Shown here in pieces: positions 48,129-59,534 of a stretch of DNA of 64,000 nt. The DNA is taken from positions 4,572,620-4,636,619 of the forward strand of contig NC_087389.1 in the NCBI RefSeq assembly GCF_963675165.1. The letters run 5' to 3'. The stretch is from Halichondria panicea (lineage: Eukaryota > Porifera > Demospongiae > Suberitida > Halichondriidae). The notes under the pieces were generated by a model, which worked only from the letters and a program-made list of their open reading frames with translations, ran no database searches and was not told the origin of the DNA. Positions within the stretch are counted from its first letter, which is position 1, and every line of letters begins with the position of its first letter. The position numbers and the translations under genes were made by a program.

Positions 48129-48851
48129 GACAACTCGATCCTTGCTGGCTCTGAGATAAACTGAGAACAGATTATATAGTTTTAGATCGGCAAGTGGTTT
48201 ATATATACAGCATTACGTAATTCCTAGAATAGGTAAACTGTGCCAGTGTTTATCCAACTATACACTAAAATATTGGTGAATTCTGAGCATTTTCTGCATG
48301 TATTATTATACTTCCTTGCAGCACTGAAATAGATCTACCTACCTATACTGTAGCTTCCTAAAAATGCTTTCTATTTATGATATTATTCAGAAACACTGAA
48401 AACGATACAATTATAGACTAGTATAATTATGGTATAACTTTAAGCACCTATACTACTCGATGTACCAACTATAATTATACCCAAATACGATTGTGCATCA
48501 GGTATTTTTACTGTCCAATAATTTTTTGACCGTTTGAAATCTACATGCACCGACACTCTTGTTTGCATCCTTCAAATACTTGCACACATGAGTATACTGC
48601 ATGCATCAAATTTTTACACACACACACACACACACACACTACTATCTATTTGTTTTGACTATTTTCTTTTAAAAGCCAACTTGAAGTATCACAGCAACCA
48701 ATATCAAGTCCAAGTTAGAAGATAAGTCTTATAATTCATGTCAGCTTGACCTCAACGTTTTATAGCTTTACAATAATTATTCAGCATGGCCCCCAGTGAA
48801 TAGATGTACAATAACTATTGGGTGTTATATAGCACTGTAGTTGTATGTGAC

Positions 48852-49404
48852 CATAGATAGAAGAGTAAGAGGGATTGGTAACGGAAGCAGTTCACGTGAT
48901 CATTTTACATTGAACTGCAGTAAAACCTCGAAAACTATCTGCGTTACGCCCTATAGGCTATTTTGCCGGGTAACTCGCTCAAAATAATAAAGTTGTGTTT
49001 TCTCAAGACATAATCTTTTTCAGCAATTTATAACGCGCCCAGTCTGTGAGCCACGTGTTGCACTTGCTAATGACTGACCACACCCAGTAAAAAGGGACAT
49101 TCCAGGAAAGTTTTAGGCAAACAGCTGCTATTTATAGTCTTGTATTGCTAAAATGTGTAAGCGTGCTGGTTATAACTGCTAAAATAGGTATAGACCTTTA
49201 AATATGAGTGAGTTGCACAGACTGAGCATATATGCTTGTGGTATATTATGCACTATGTGTAGAAATAGGCCATCAGCTTGACCTACCCGGACCACCCCCA
49301 TCTACAGCTTTAGCTTGTTGACACAGCCTCGATTAAACCGCGGGTAACGCGGATGTTACACGAGGGTACTTCCGTTACCAATCTCTCTTCCTCTTCCATC
49401 TATA
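48852..49404. mobile_element. TIR element of about 550 bp with GATTGGTAACGGAAG arms
   Basis: Left arm CATAGATAGAAGAGTAAGAG then GGATTGGTAACGGAAG; right arm CTTCCGTTACCAATCTCTC then TTCCTCTTCCATCTATA. The roughly 36-base arms pair with four mismatches. The interior has no ORF. Confidence 0.78.
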
Positions 49405-50157
49405 ATGTGACTGAATGCAACAGATGAATGGGGAGAGTTGGTGCACCGTTATAAAGACTCTTTAACCCATCATTCTCGGCTCTCCAGGCTGAGCATCTGT
49501 TTGCTTTTTTGTTTCTGTCTGTTCTCTACCTTATGGTGTTTGCCTTTCTATGTTAACCTACCCTTTAATTGTGCATACTTTAATTAAAGCACAGATTCTA
49601 AATTTAGGAATCAATCAGATCAGCATGTCAGCATGGCCAGTTGGCCACCCCCAGTAACATAATGTGGATATGGACATACATGTAGACAGCTAATTATGAC
49701 ATAATATATACTACTTCTAACCATTGGTGTGTGTAGAAACGAAGACGCTTGCAGCATTTTCTTAAAAAAAGCACAGCCTCTAAAAAAAGACACAGAAAGT
49801 AAAATTCTTTATCAATTACTACATCTACATAATTACCCAAACCCCCTCCCCCTGGCCTCCCCTGAGAGTATTAAAAACCAGCAGATCAGACTCAGCAGAT
49901 CAGACTAAAAAAACACAATTCAAGTAAAAAGACTAGATTACAAGAACTGAAGGTAACTACATAGTAAATTGCATATTATTGTTAGAAGCATGAATACAAA
50001 TAATAATATATAGCTAGCTTACCAACTTATAGTACAGTTATTCCTGCAACCATGTGTCTCATAAGCAAGTTAACGTGTAAGTGCATTATGGAAATAGGAG
50101 AGGTGGCACCCTCTTCTCAGTTCCTCACAATTTTTGTTTGTTTGTTTTAACCCCTCC

Positions 50158-50158
<1 letters not shown>

Positions 50159-50226
<68 letters not shown>
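50159..50226. repeat. (CA)n microsatellite, about 68 bp
   Basis: Pure CA repeat; the longest uninterrupted dinucleotide tract in the window. Confidence 0.97.
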
Positions 50227-50231
<5 letters not shown>

Positions 50232-51164
50232 GCCGAGACAGGAGCGATCTACATCAATGCAGGTACAATTGTTACTTAAAAGGCAAACAGCTTATAGGAA
50301 ACAAACAACACGAGCAACTGTTATTCACACATTGCATTTAGAGCGATGCTCTGTTTAACAACGGTATCCATATCATCATCCCATGCATGACAACATGCCA
50401 TAAATCACCTTACACCCTTCTTATATATAATTATGTAAACAGGCATTAACGCACAAGACAAAATGCATAAGCTTTCCCTTCCCTTAATTAGTACAATGTG
50501 ATATACATATACAAAACCAACACTACTATAGTCATAGCTAAATCTCTGATTACATGCACTATATGTAAACGATCAGCTTTCTGACAACTTCAATGAGAAT
50601 ATATACCACCCTCTCTAGCTGTATATGTATTTTCATTGTGTAATTTATTACAAGAATTGGATGTAAACAATGATATCAACAGACCATTTTTACGCTGTTG
50701 AAACCACCCAAAAATGACTTTTGGCAAGCTTTCACGAAAATAGTTCACCCAAAGCCATACTGGTGATTCTCTCATTGCTGAGCATGATGCTAAGCGGCAG
50801 TGGTTGAAATCATCACTGCAGTGTCTTCTCGAGGCAGAATGTCAACCAATTAAGAGTTTCTGCATCAGATAGTTAGCATGCACAAACCAGGATATGGTAC
50901 GACCATGCATATCGATTAAATGTACATGTACAAACAATCTCTCAAAATTCTGTTTTAGCACACTCGTGCACATTCATTCACTAGATAGTGAGTTGCATGC
51001 ATGCCCTCTCTTCCTTTATACGCCCTTGCTATACATATTTCTCTAGCTGTATATGTATTTTCAGTGAAAGTAATAATTTATTACGGTTACAACACAGTTT
51101 ATTATTGTTTTAGACACTAGTTGATAAGATCTACATGGGAAGTACATGGGAAAAATGCCTCAGA

Positions 51165-51195
51165 GCAGGTATACTATGGGACTTAGTATACCTGC
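51165..51195. repeat. Perfect 12-bp stem hairpin
   Basis: GCAGGTATACTA, 7-base loop, TAGTATACCTGC. Every base of the stem pairs. Confidence 0.9.
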
Positions 51196-51267
51196 AAATT
51201 TACTTAGCATTCCGTTGTCAAGTAATTGTATCAAGCGGTTTGCGCATGCGCACTAGTATCTAAATGA

Positions 51268-51402
51268 GTTAGACACTGTTTTGTCGGTGTCCATGTGATT
51301 TAGAAGCCCTCAGCCACTTTAGTACCCTCACTACGCCCGGGATACTAAATCAGAGCCTTTGGGCTTCTAAATCCCATAGACACCTCCAAAACAGTGTCTA
51401 AC
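51268..51402. mobile_element. 135-bp TIR mini-element
   Basis: Left arm GTTAGACACTGTTTTGTCGG then TGTCC ... GATTTAGAAGCCC; right arm GGGCTTCTAAATCCCATAGA then CACCTCCAAAACAGTGTCTAAC. Arms of about 42 bases pair with few mismatches around a 50-base centre. Confidence 0.8.
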
Positions 51403-51730
51403 AATTAGATCTATAGACACACCCAGATACAATTAATTTATCCCAGGCCTACAAGTTGGTGACCTAGCGTTATTTTATTTTAGAGACAACTCGGCCTGGG
51501 GAAGATCACAGATATTTGATATGCATAGCAGCAGTTGCTATGTTGAGGTGGGTCATTAGTTCATTTGCACTTAGCCTGATTCAATTACATTACATTACAC
51601 TGTAAGCTTACAGCTTCTACATGACTCCCACTCTACTATGCATGTCACACATCTAGAATTGTGTCTATAATCAGTTAGGAGTAGATCTATATATTATATA
51701 GAAGTAATAGATCTATAGCTACATGTAGAG

Positions 51731-54700
51731 ATGAAGAAGAAGCTGGGAAATGAAATTTGGAGACTGAGGATAAACTGGACTTTCTCAGCATTTTTGATAT
51801 CAGTGCTGTGGACCAGTACAGTCATAGATCAAATGTCGTCAAATCACAGATTTGTGACTAATCCGAAACAAAAAGATCTTAACCAAACGGCGAACAGCAA
51901 CAATGTAAGTTATGCCTACTTCACTTATCATGTCTCATGTACAATCATAACTGTACAGGTTGAGGCAGGATTAGGAGGTTCTGAATTATTTTACTCGATG
52001 GTAACAAGCTCGATTCAATTTGGTGCTGTTATTGGAAGTCTATCAATGGGTCTTCTTGTCAAGTACCTACCCTACTGGTATCTGTTTAACGCCTCTCTAT
52101 GTGCACTCATAATTGGAAACATCTTGTACGCTGTTTCATACACGGCCTGGCTTCTTTTAGTTGCCGAATTGCTTATTGGGCTTTACCTGGGATCATACTT
52201 GACCCTTAGTTATAGTTATTCTATAGACAGCAGTGTTGAGTATAGCCAGCTACAGCAAGAGAACAACAAGACTACTCACAGTGAAAGAGAGAGCTCTAAG
52301 ATGCGTGATTTACTGTTTGGAATAGAAGGAATGGGACGTGGAGTTGGATTTTTCCTTGGACCAGGTAGTTATAAAGGAGCTAGCCTTACTAAATAAGTTA
52401 AGCTATTTTACATAATTTATATGTAAATGCATCAAGTCCTTGTGTACTTTTTCGTTCAATGTATATACAATTGTCCAAGACTATATACCGTATAGCGCGA
52501 AATTTTCGAGGGGCTTAATTTTCGTGGATTTCGTGGGTTAGCAATCCTACACGAAAATTAAGTCCACGAAAATCGTTCTTTACCTGCTATAACGTGCAAG
52601 ATTTAAAGGCGTGGCTTCCGGTAAGCAGTCATTCCGCGAACATTGTGCAACGAAATAGCTTTTAGAGGCTAATCCACGAAATATAAGTGCCTCGAAAATT
52701 TCGCGCTATACGGTAATAGGGGCATATGTATTAGTTATTGCCCAGCCAGAGCTACGCCCCAAGGGCATTATGTCATCCAGTGCAATATATGGCATGTTGC
52801 ACGAGGGCGCCTGCAATAACTAACTTGTTGCCCAATGACGTTAAACTCGTCTGACTGGTCATATAAATCGTAATAAAAGACATGTGTTTTGAAGGAATTT
52901 AGTGTATTCATTAGTTTTGCTGAATTCCATAGTAAATTTTTTAGGTTTTCTTCCCACTAGTAGTTGTAAAAGTAGCCTATAAAAGGGACCAACTGAGTAT
53001 TGGGTGGGATGGTGGGGTATAAGTCCCAAATGGATATCTCTTAAAGAAATCTACTGCATTTACGCACAATGCAAGTGCATATAATCCAGAGTGCATTATG
53101 CCATATAATGCAGTGCAATATATGATAGCCATGGCAGTGATGCAACATGCCATATACTGAGCACTGGATTGCTTTGATCTGCCCACTCACTGGGCAACAA
53201 ATATACTTGAAGCATTCACCAATTATACACCCACACAGTATCATAATAGGAGCATGGCTTACACTACATAATATTATTCACTTACAGGTATTGGCGTATT
53301 GATGTCTTATTTTTCTGTTGACCAATTTCGATCAGTTGGTTGGCTAAACACAGCTCTGAGCTTGTGCACTTTTATTCCATTCATCTTTTTGTTTCGTGGA
53401 GAAAGAAGTTGCAAAGTTAAAAATTGTCAAATGAACTGCAGTTTCAAACATACATGTCATTCCAACATGGCTATGAGCAAACTATCCGTGCTTATAATAT
53501 CCTTACATATACACTAACAGTGATTACAGTGGAACCTTTTTATAACGGACACCTTTTATTAAAAAATTTTTGGCTGTTATTAGATGGCCTTTTGAGGAGA
53601 TTTGATTATTTGGGACCCCCCTATATAGGTGCCTAGCTGTTTTATGAAGTTTGCTTTCTTCAGGGGTGGCCGCTATAAAAAAGATTTCACTGTAAACACT
53701 TGTACTGCTAATCATGGCGTTAATAGCCATGCAGTAATCTTGCTATTCTATGCATGTATATGTATTAGCCATAAAACGAATGGAAAACCTTAACAGTGAC
53801 TTCAGCACATCATTTCAATGCACCTACTAGCATACCTGCTAGCCATTGGATGGGGAGTGTTCAATGCATTATTGGCCCCAGTTCTAACTGACTCTTTTGG
53901 TTTTGACATAAACTTTACAGCTTACTTTATTCTGGCATTCACTATTCCAAAAGTCGTTGGATCTATTCTTTTGTAAGTACAATCAATTTTATGCATCAAC
54001 TGTGCTGTAAATGTAGAGCCTTCATAGACAATTTTGATAATGATATTGTTATTCATTCAGGATACTCCTTCAAAAAATTGGAGTAAGTGTTCAAGTGGTA
54101 GGCATTATTGGAATTTTGATTACCATTTGCGGCTATCTGGTAATGACAGACTGGCAGACTATACCATATGACCCCTGTACTGAGTACAGTCCCTACCACC
54201 ATCCAGAACTGCTACAGAATGTCCCAGCAATGAACTATACAAGTCGCTATTCAACAGCTGCTACTAGCAGCAGTATTCTATTGCAAAGCTCTATCAAACT
54301 CAATTTTGAAAATAACAGAACACAATCGTTGTCACTTCAATTGCCTATTCAAATGTTTGAACGTTGCATGCAAACTGCACATTGTGACTGTAACAGGGAC
54401 AAATCAAAGTGCCTCACTTTTGACATTGCAGATGAACACATTTTTACCATACGAAACACTGTGCAAGACGAAATAAAGCAGCTCGAAGCATTCAACTGTT
54501 CCATCCACCCATACACAATATGTTTGAAGCGACCAATTAATTTAGAAACTCTAAATATTGAAGCTCAAAGTGTGCAAGTCCTCACAAATAATCAGTTCAA
54601 TACAGCAAGTAATGTTTGTATTGAGGCAATCATACCTCACCATCGTTGTCATTGGATACCGTTCACAATGTTCACAGGGAAAAAATGTGCAGATTGCCCA

Positions 54701-57437
54701 CCTATCTGCAGAAGCACTCACCAAACACTAACTCTGACTCAGTTTGTTGTCGGAGTGTCGTTGTTTATGATTGGCTACTCACTTGCCTGGGTAACAGTAC
54801 TAGCAATCTCCTCAAATGTGACACCAAAACCACTACAAGTACGCAAGTAATTATGATGTATCTAAAGCCCTGTTTACACTAGTACTGATCCATAATTCTG
54901 TTCCGAGTAAGTGGGCATAGTAAACTAACCACTAATTGCATTTGCACCACAAACGTTGGTTGCTACAGGTTTACTCTAGGAAAACCAACCAACACTTACA
55001 ACACTTTAGAATTAGTACATGTACTTCGTGTTTACTGGCAGGAGTCACAGATAGGCCTTGCCCAATTATGATCAAAATTTTGCCTATTAGTGTACATTTG
55101 TGGTCTCCAAGTCTCATGCATTGTACCTACTAGTCTTTAATTCTTACCAATTAGTCTTTAATTATTACCTATTAATCTCAATAAAAAATCATCAACGAGA
55201 ATTATACTGCAACAGACTTCTAAGGAACTATATCGGTGAAAGAAATCTTAGAAAAGAGTCATTGCAACCGATCTAGTAGTACTACTAGCACCTTCCATAC
55301 ATTACTACTATAGCAAGAGTCGTAGAATGTTTTGCGAGCATCAAACCGAACTTTGCGAGGGTTGATCAATTCGCAATAACAAAATTCGCAAAAAATACAC
55401 ACGATCCTTGCCAGAACGCAATAGTTAGATCGCAAAGGTCAACATTTCTGCTGATTTTGCTCATTCGCAAAGGTTTTTCACCTGCGAAAATATTCTATAT
55501 GATAGAGAGACTAGATTACATCACCCACACTTGGATTGGTCAGTGTGTAAATTCCAAGCTTGTGACAGATACAGGAAGTCACATTACTCTCCACATACAT
55601 CTGATGTACAGTATGCCTACGTTCGATACTCTCTTCTCTATCATATACTCTTGCTACTAGCCAGTCTAGCCAGTAGCCACCACGTGGACCATGCGCTCAG
55701 AAATGTAACTATTAGCATTACTCATGCTATTGACGCTTAGTGCTTCTATAAATACTTTTTCTACCAAAATTTGGTAAAAATTACAGCCTAACAACAACTT
55801 CTGACCAAGTCCAACCCACCTCCAGAGGTATAGGTTGGGCTAATCCAGATTAGAACCAGGATTAGACCCGTTTAAATGAACGCGGATAGGTTTAATCCGG
55901 ATTCTAACCGGATTACCAGTTCTATATCAAGGTGCACTTAGTACGAGCTAGCAGGAGCACATTACAGAAGGAGCGTCTTACCTCGGGAATCGCATCTCGT
56001 GCAAGTTTGCAAAGCATGACCTTATATGCAAAACCACTAAGTGGGTCTGCGGGCAAGTGCTAATTGAGCTGACGGTGTACTTTTACCAAGCATAGGTCAA
56101 TAAAAGTGAAAAGCTACAGCTAGCTAGCTAGCTATAGGCCTGGTAGTAAGCTCTCTCTTCTAAGAACCCCAGTAAGACTCTCTACTGCAAAAACAAAACG
56201 CCTAGTACCGTAAGCGTTCCAATTATAGAACCAGCCTCGGGTAGGACGCCCTCTTTTATAACGCCCATAATTATACCACCATATAAAATAAATTTTTTCG
56301 GTACATTGTTTCGAAAAATAATTATTTTTTTACTGGTTCTATAATTAGAACGTTTACGGTATGTGTTAGTCAAGTCAGCAAACTTTCTCTGTACAAAGTG
56401 ACTGGATATGCTCCTATTTCAGAACTTTCTGTACCTCACCAATGACAGTTTCTTCCATGATGTATACCAACATCCATCAAAGATCGATCAGCTATTCATT
56501 TTAGCTCTTTCTGGCTCAACCTAGCTCACTACACACAAAATCCGTTCATAATGATATTCACAGGCTGACCGCGGTCTGTAATTTATGTACACAGTACTTA
56601 CACACTTTTCTTATAAGGCAATGCGGCGTTTATGAAAGCACACGAGATGCGATTTCCGAACCCATGCAGAGTTAGACGCTCTTTCTGTAATGTGCTCCTG
56701 GTATGAGGTTGCACTAGAAACTGACTTTTGTGTTTTGTCATTGAGTCAATAATATTTTTTACGCACATGCATACTCTAACCTTCAAATTCAAAGGGGATT
56801 GTGATGGGCACTCTAAATACAGTTAACACTCTTTCGGAAGCAACAAGTCAAATTTTCCGTAAGTAAATGTACTGCATCTCAGTTAATACCAATGTACTAA
56901 CCAGTGGCGTAGGAAATTTTGAAAGTGGGGACACTACGGAGTGAGCGAAGGGAGCTCTAGATAAATGGGGGTGTGAGAGTGGGGTAAACAACTACCAGCA
57001 CTTGTGAGCCCCACACTCTTTTCCTATGCCACTGCTGTATACAAAGAACAAATGTGTTATTAAAAGAGCAGAAAACAATACTTTGTCATTGACAGCATGC
57101 AATTACTTGACAGGTAATTGCACGCTGTCAATGACGACGTGCAATTACTGGACCGGATGTAATTGCATCATGCCATGTACACTCTGCAGTCACTAATAGC
57201 ACAACATGCGATTATGCCCATGCATACACCATACATGCAGTGGATGCAGCTTATGAGGGGATGCAGAAACGATTATTTGTCTCCACAATAACAGTTGCCA
57301 TTCTGTTTGTGCCATTCTTGTTGGAGCTACTATTGCTTCGCCACCAAAACATTGACTCACCTAACAACAAAGAGGACAAGACTGGAGGCGCTGAAGACAC
57401 CACTGCCATGCTGGAAGGACTAGATAATGATAAATAG
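51731..57437 (+). CDS. MFSD8 (CLN7)-like major facilitator transporter, copy 1, probably missing one exon
   Basis: Exons: 51731-51904, 51959-52364 (54-nt intron, in frame if retained), 53288 to about 53490, about 53812-53972, 54061-54838, and 57241-57437. Membrane segments are seen in order: WTFSAFLISVLWTSTVI, SIQFGAVIGSLSMGLLV, NASLCALIIGNILYAV, LLLVAELLIGLYLGSYLTL, the segment after FFLGPG, ALSLCTFIPFIFLF, LLAYLLAIGWGVFNALL, AYFILAFTIPKVVGSILLI, VVGIIGILITICGYLV, then FVVGVSLFMIGYSLAWVTVL and, in the last exon, TITVAILFVPFLLELLLL. A long Cys-rich lumenal loop lies before the tenth. LTLTQFVVGVSLFMIGY...PKPLQ aligns with human MFSD8 (HLAQFLTSAVLIGLGY...GPKPQG), a lysosomal membrane protein. 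The next MFSD8 segment (GWLTASGSGARILGP) is not found between 54,839 and 57,240. The last exon needs one base from a preceding exon that phase-0 54,838 cannot give. So an exon is missing or unrecognised, and function is doubtful. Confidence 0.6.
52486..52715. mobile_element. 228-bp TIR element inserted at TA, in MFSD8-like copy 1 only
   Basis: Ends are TACCGTATAGCGCGAAATTT and AAATTTCGCGCTATACGGTA, pairing through about 26 bases. The element is flanked by TA on both sides. The interior repeats a TTTCGTGGATT / CCACGAAA motif. The orthologous intron of copy 2 (about 62409-62455) lacks it. Confidence 0.85.
52727..53202. mobile_element. About 475-bp insertion in MFSD8-like copy 1 only, short TTGCCCAG ends
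   Basis: Copy 2 reads GGGGCATATACTTGAAGCAT without interruption, whereas copy 1 has about 475 bp between GGGGCATAT and ATACTTGAAG. The insertion carries TTATTGCCCAG near its left end and CTGGGCAACAAA near its right end, plus several inner near-repeats (ATGCAGTGCAATATATG, GTGCAATATATGGCATG). No coding capacity. Confidence 0.75.
53525..53695. mobile_element. 171-bp TIR element shared by both MFSD8-like copies
   Basis: Ends TACAGTGGAACCTTTTTATA and TATAAAAAAGATTTCACTGTA with a GGTGGCCGC inner motif. The same element sits at 62790-62960 in copy 2, so it was there before the duplication. Confidence 0.8.
55323..55498. mobile_element. 176-bp TIR element with TAGAATGTTTTGCGAG ends
   Basis: Left TAGAATGTTTTGCGAGCATC, right CACCTGCGAAAATATTCTA, with TTCGCAA motifs repeated inside on both strands. 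A degraded relative is at 35755-35935. Confidence 0.65.
55841..55915. repeat. 75-bp imperfect palindrome
   Basis: TAATCCAGATTAGAACCAGG on the left pairs with CCGGATTCTAACCGGATTA on the right, and GACCCGTTTAAA with TTAAATGAACGCGG in the centre only loosely. Confidence 0.6.
56206..56361. mobile_element. 156-bp TIR element with TACCGTAAGCGTTC ends
   Basis: Left TACCGTAAGCGTTCCAATTA then TAGAACCAG; right CTGGTTCTATAATTAGAACG then TTTACGGTA. About 29-base arms with two mismatches, TA at both tips, no ORF. Confidence 0.85.
57085..57135. repeat. 22-bp stem hairpin with 7-base loop
   Basis: GTCATTGACAGCATGCAATTAC and GTAATTGCACGCTGTCAATG-AC pair with one mismatch around TTGACAG. Half-copies (GACGACGTGCAATTACTGG) follow at about 57132-57150 and 58155-58172. 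Confidence 0.85.
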
Positions 57438-58010
57438 AGTCATTCATAACCAATATCAATATCATAATTATAATACTCTGCATGCTCATGCATAATAATC
57501 ATTTATTTATAAACTGTTTGTTGCAAGCACTTGAAAAATAATTCATAGTATTCAATAGCCTATTATATAGATCTATGATCTTTACCTGAGATCAAGAGGA
57601 ACACATGTACATGCATGCTCACAGAAGTTTTTGCTTATGCTGTGCTGTATAAGTTGAAGAAGTTCGAAAGAGTCGAACGACAGACTATTAGATCTAGTGC
57701 ATAATTTATTTTACGTACTTCAATTCTTGTAGATACACGCCTACAATTATAATTATAAAGTGCATACGTTGTATAATTATTGTGCATAATATTATTGAAC
57801 AAAAGGGACAGCATATAAAATATACATCATGTGACGACATGTTACTATAATTATAGACAGCACAAATCAACGGGTATTAATTGGTAAATATTTTCCTGTT
57901 CTTACGGACCAAAGATTGGACAGTAAATGAACAAAGAAATGCAACAGTTCACTGTTCTGTACTGTCGACATCGTAGCTTGAGGAGTTTGAATCGAGACGT
58001 AGAGGGTGTG
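57190..58010. repeat. Segmental duplicate A, MFSD8-like last exon and 3' flank
   Basis: This stretch (last exon, 3' UTR and about 570 bp beyond, including AAATCAACGGGTATTAAT and CAACAGTTCACTGTTCTGTACT) recurs with high identity at about 59535-60430. Between 57,438 and 58,447 no further gene is seen. Confidence 0.8.
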
Positions 58011-58447
58011 GTTCTTGCACGAGTAGCCATACTATTGATTGTTAATCATTTGTGATGTAGTTTTAAGGACATTTTTAGCTGCATTTTCAAGTAAAAAATT
58101 AGCCGCGGCCGTTATTTGAACGTGCGGTCGTCAATGCAGTAATAGCACATCGTTAATGACGACGTACAATTACTGATACGCGATTAATCACTGTGCGAAC
58201 TAGTGTTCAAGCTGGCACTGTGCTAATGCCTCTCGCCATGTTTTTGCTTTCGCTCAAAAGTATTAGAGTGTTATATTAGTTTCTGTAATGAATTTTATTA
58301 AAGTTAGCTTATCTATATAAAGTCACTGAGAAGAAAAGACTTATTTACATGCATCTATTGTTGTTATTATTTATTGTATTATGTGGCTTACCAGGACCTC
58401 AAGAAAGAAGAAAATTGATTCTTCCAGGATCTGTAGTTCAGTGTATA

Positions 58448-58715
58448 TACAGTAGACTCTCGTTAATCCGGTCACCCTTGGGACCATGCAGCTTGGCCGG
58501 AATAGCGAGGTGGCTGTAGCTCAGGAAATAGCCCCGGCTATTGAAAACCTTGTTTGGGACAGCCAGCACTGGCCGGTAAATGGAATAGCGAGTGGCCGTA
58601 CTTCAGGGTGAGTTTTGTGCAGTAAACATATAGCTAGCATTCCGTGCCAAGCCAAATGGCCGGTATATCGAGGTGGCCGTACTTCAGAGAGCCGGAATAG
58701 CGAGAGTCTACTGTA
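58448..58715. mobile_element. 268-bp pogo/Tigger-like TIR element
   Basis: Ends TACAGTAGACTCTCGTTAAT and CGAGAGTCTACTGTA; inner CCGGAATAGCGAGGTGGC motifs repeat on both arms. TA at both tips and the CAGT-type terminus fit the pogo branch of Tc1/mariner. No transposase is encoded. Confidence 0.75.
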
Positions 58716-58905
58716 ATATCTAAGAAGAAAAGACCTGTGTACATGCATATTGTTATCTATAATATTGTTATACGATAGTGTTTTGTGGCTTACCAGGCCG
58801 TCAAGACAAAGATGATTCTGCCAGGAGGATCTGGATCTGGATCTTGGATATTATTTTCTCACACATGGGGAATGAGCACGCATGCGCATTACATCCATAG
58901 GAATA

Positions 58906-59532
58906 ATTATGCCTCGAGGCATAGCCACACGAGGGATACGGTAAAGCTGACTGTGTGTAGATGGGCGTGGCCCGCCTCCAAAAGGGAGACGGGTTGCAGC
59001 CCTATCTAGCATTCGTTCTTGCTGCAGAAAAACATGCAGCACCAATCAGATTGCAGACTGCCTACATTATGTAAGCAGTTTGCATTCAGGAATGCATATG
59101 CACCGATCAGATTGTATAACCCTTACGTAATGCATTTTTGTTGGCTTCCCACCAACAAATGGCTACTGCTAGCTAGCTGTTTTAACAGATATTTTCTGAG
59201 TATTGTAGCTAACAAAAAGCTAGCGCTTTAGTGCAAGGCTAACTCATATGTTGAATAGAAAGTTTGTGTGGACAGATGACGCTATGAAGAGACTGCAACA
59301 GCCTTCAATGTGAGTCAAACTATAGCCATAACTCGAGAAAGAAGCTTTAGTTTGCTAATCCACGAATCAAAATCCAAGAGAACGTGGCTATAGAAGCCTA
59401 TAGAAGCTGTTAGCTTTCGTCGCATTGCAACCGTTGAGCAGTTACAGCTGGAACAGACACACACACAGACACACAGACACACACACAGTCAGCTTTACCG
59501 TATCCCTCGTGCGGCTACGCCTCGAGGCATAA
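58906..59532. mobile_element. 627-bp element with about 50-bp TIRs (ATTATGCCTCGAGGC)
   Basis: Left ATTATGCCTCGAGGCATAGC then CACACGAGGGATACGGTAAA and GCTGACTGTGTG. Right is the reverse complement (CACACAGTCAGCTTTACCGT ... GCCTCGAGGCATAAT) with two or three mismatches. The interior has no transposase. It sits just upstream of the orphan MFSD8-like exon. Degraded relatives: 25376-25575, 31780-31960, 43025-43203. Confidence 0.85.
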
Positions 59533-59534
59533 TC

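Larger units (their letters stand above)
48129..51730. other. Gene-poor spacer with several small elements
   Basis: Holds a (CA)n tract at about 48616-48640, the TIR element at 48852-49404, a long (CA)n tract at 50159-50226, and the hairpins at 51165-51195 and 51268-51402. No ORF in it resembles a real gene. The start of the duplicated MFSD8-like unit is at about 51507. Confidence 0.55.
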
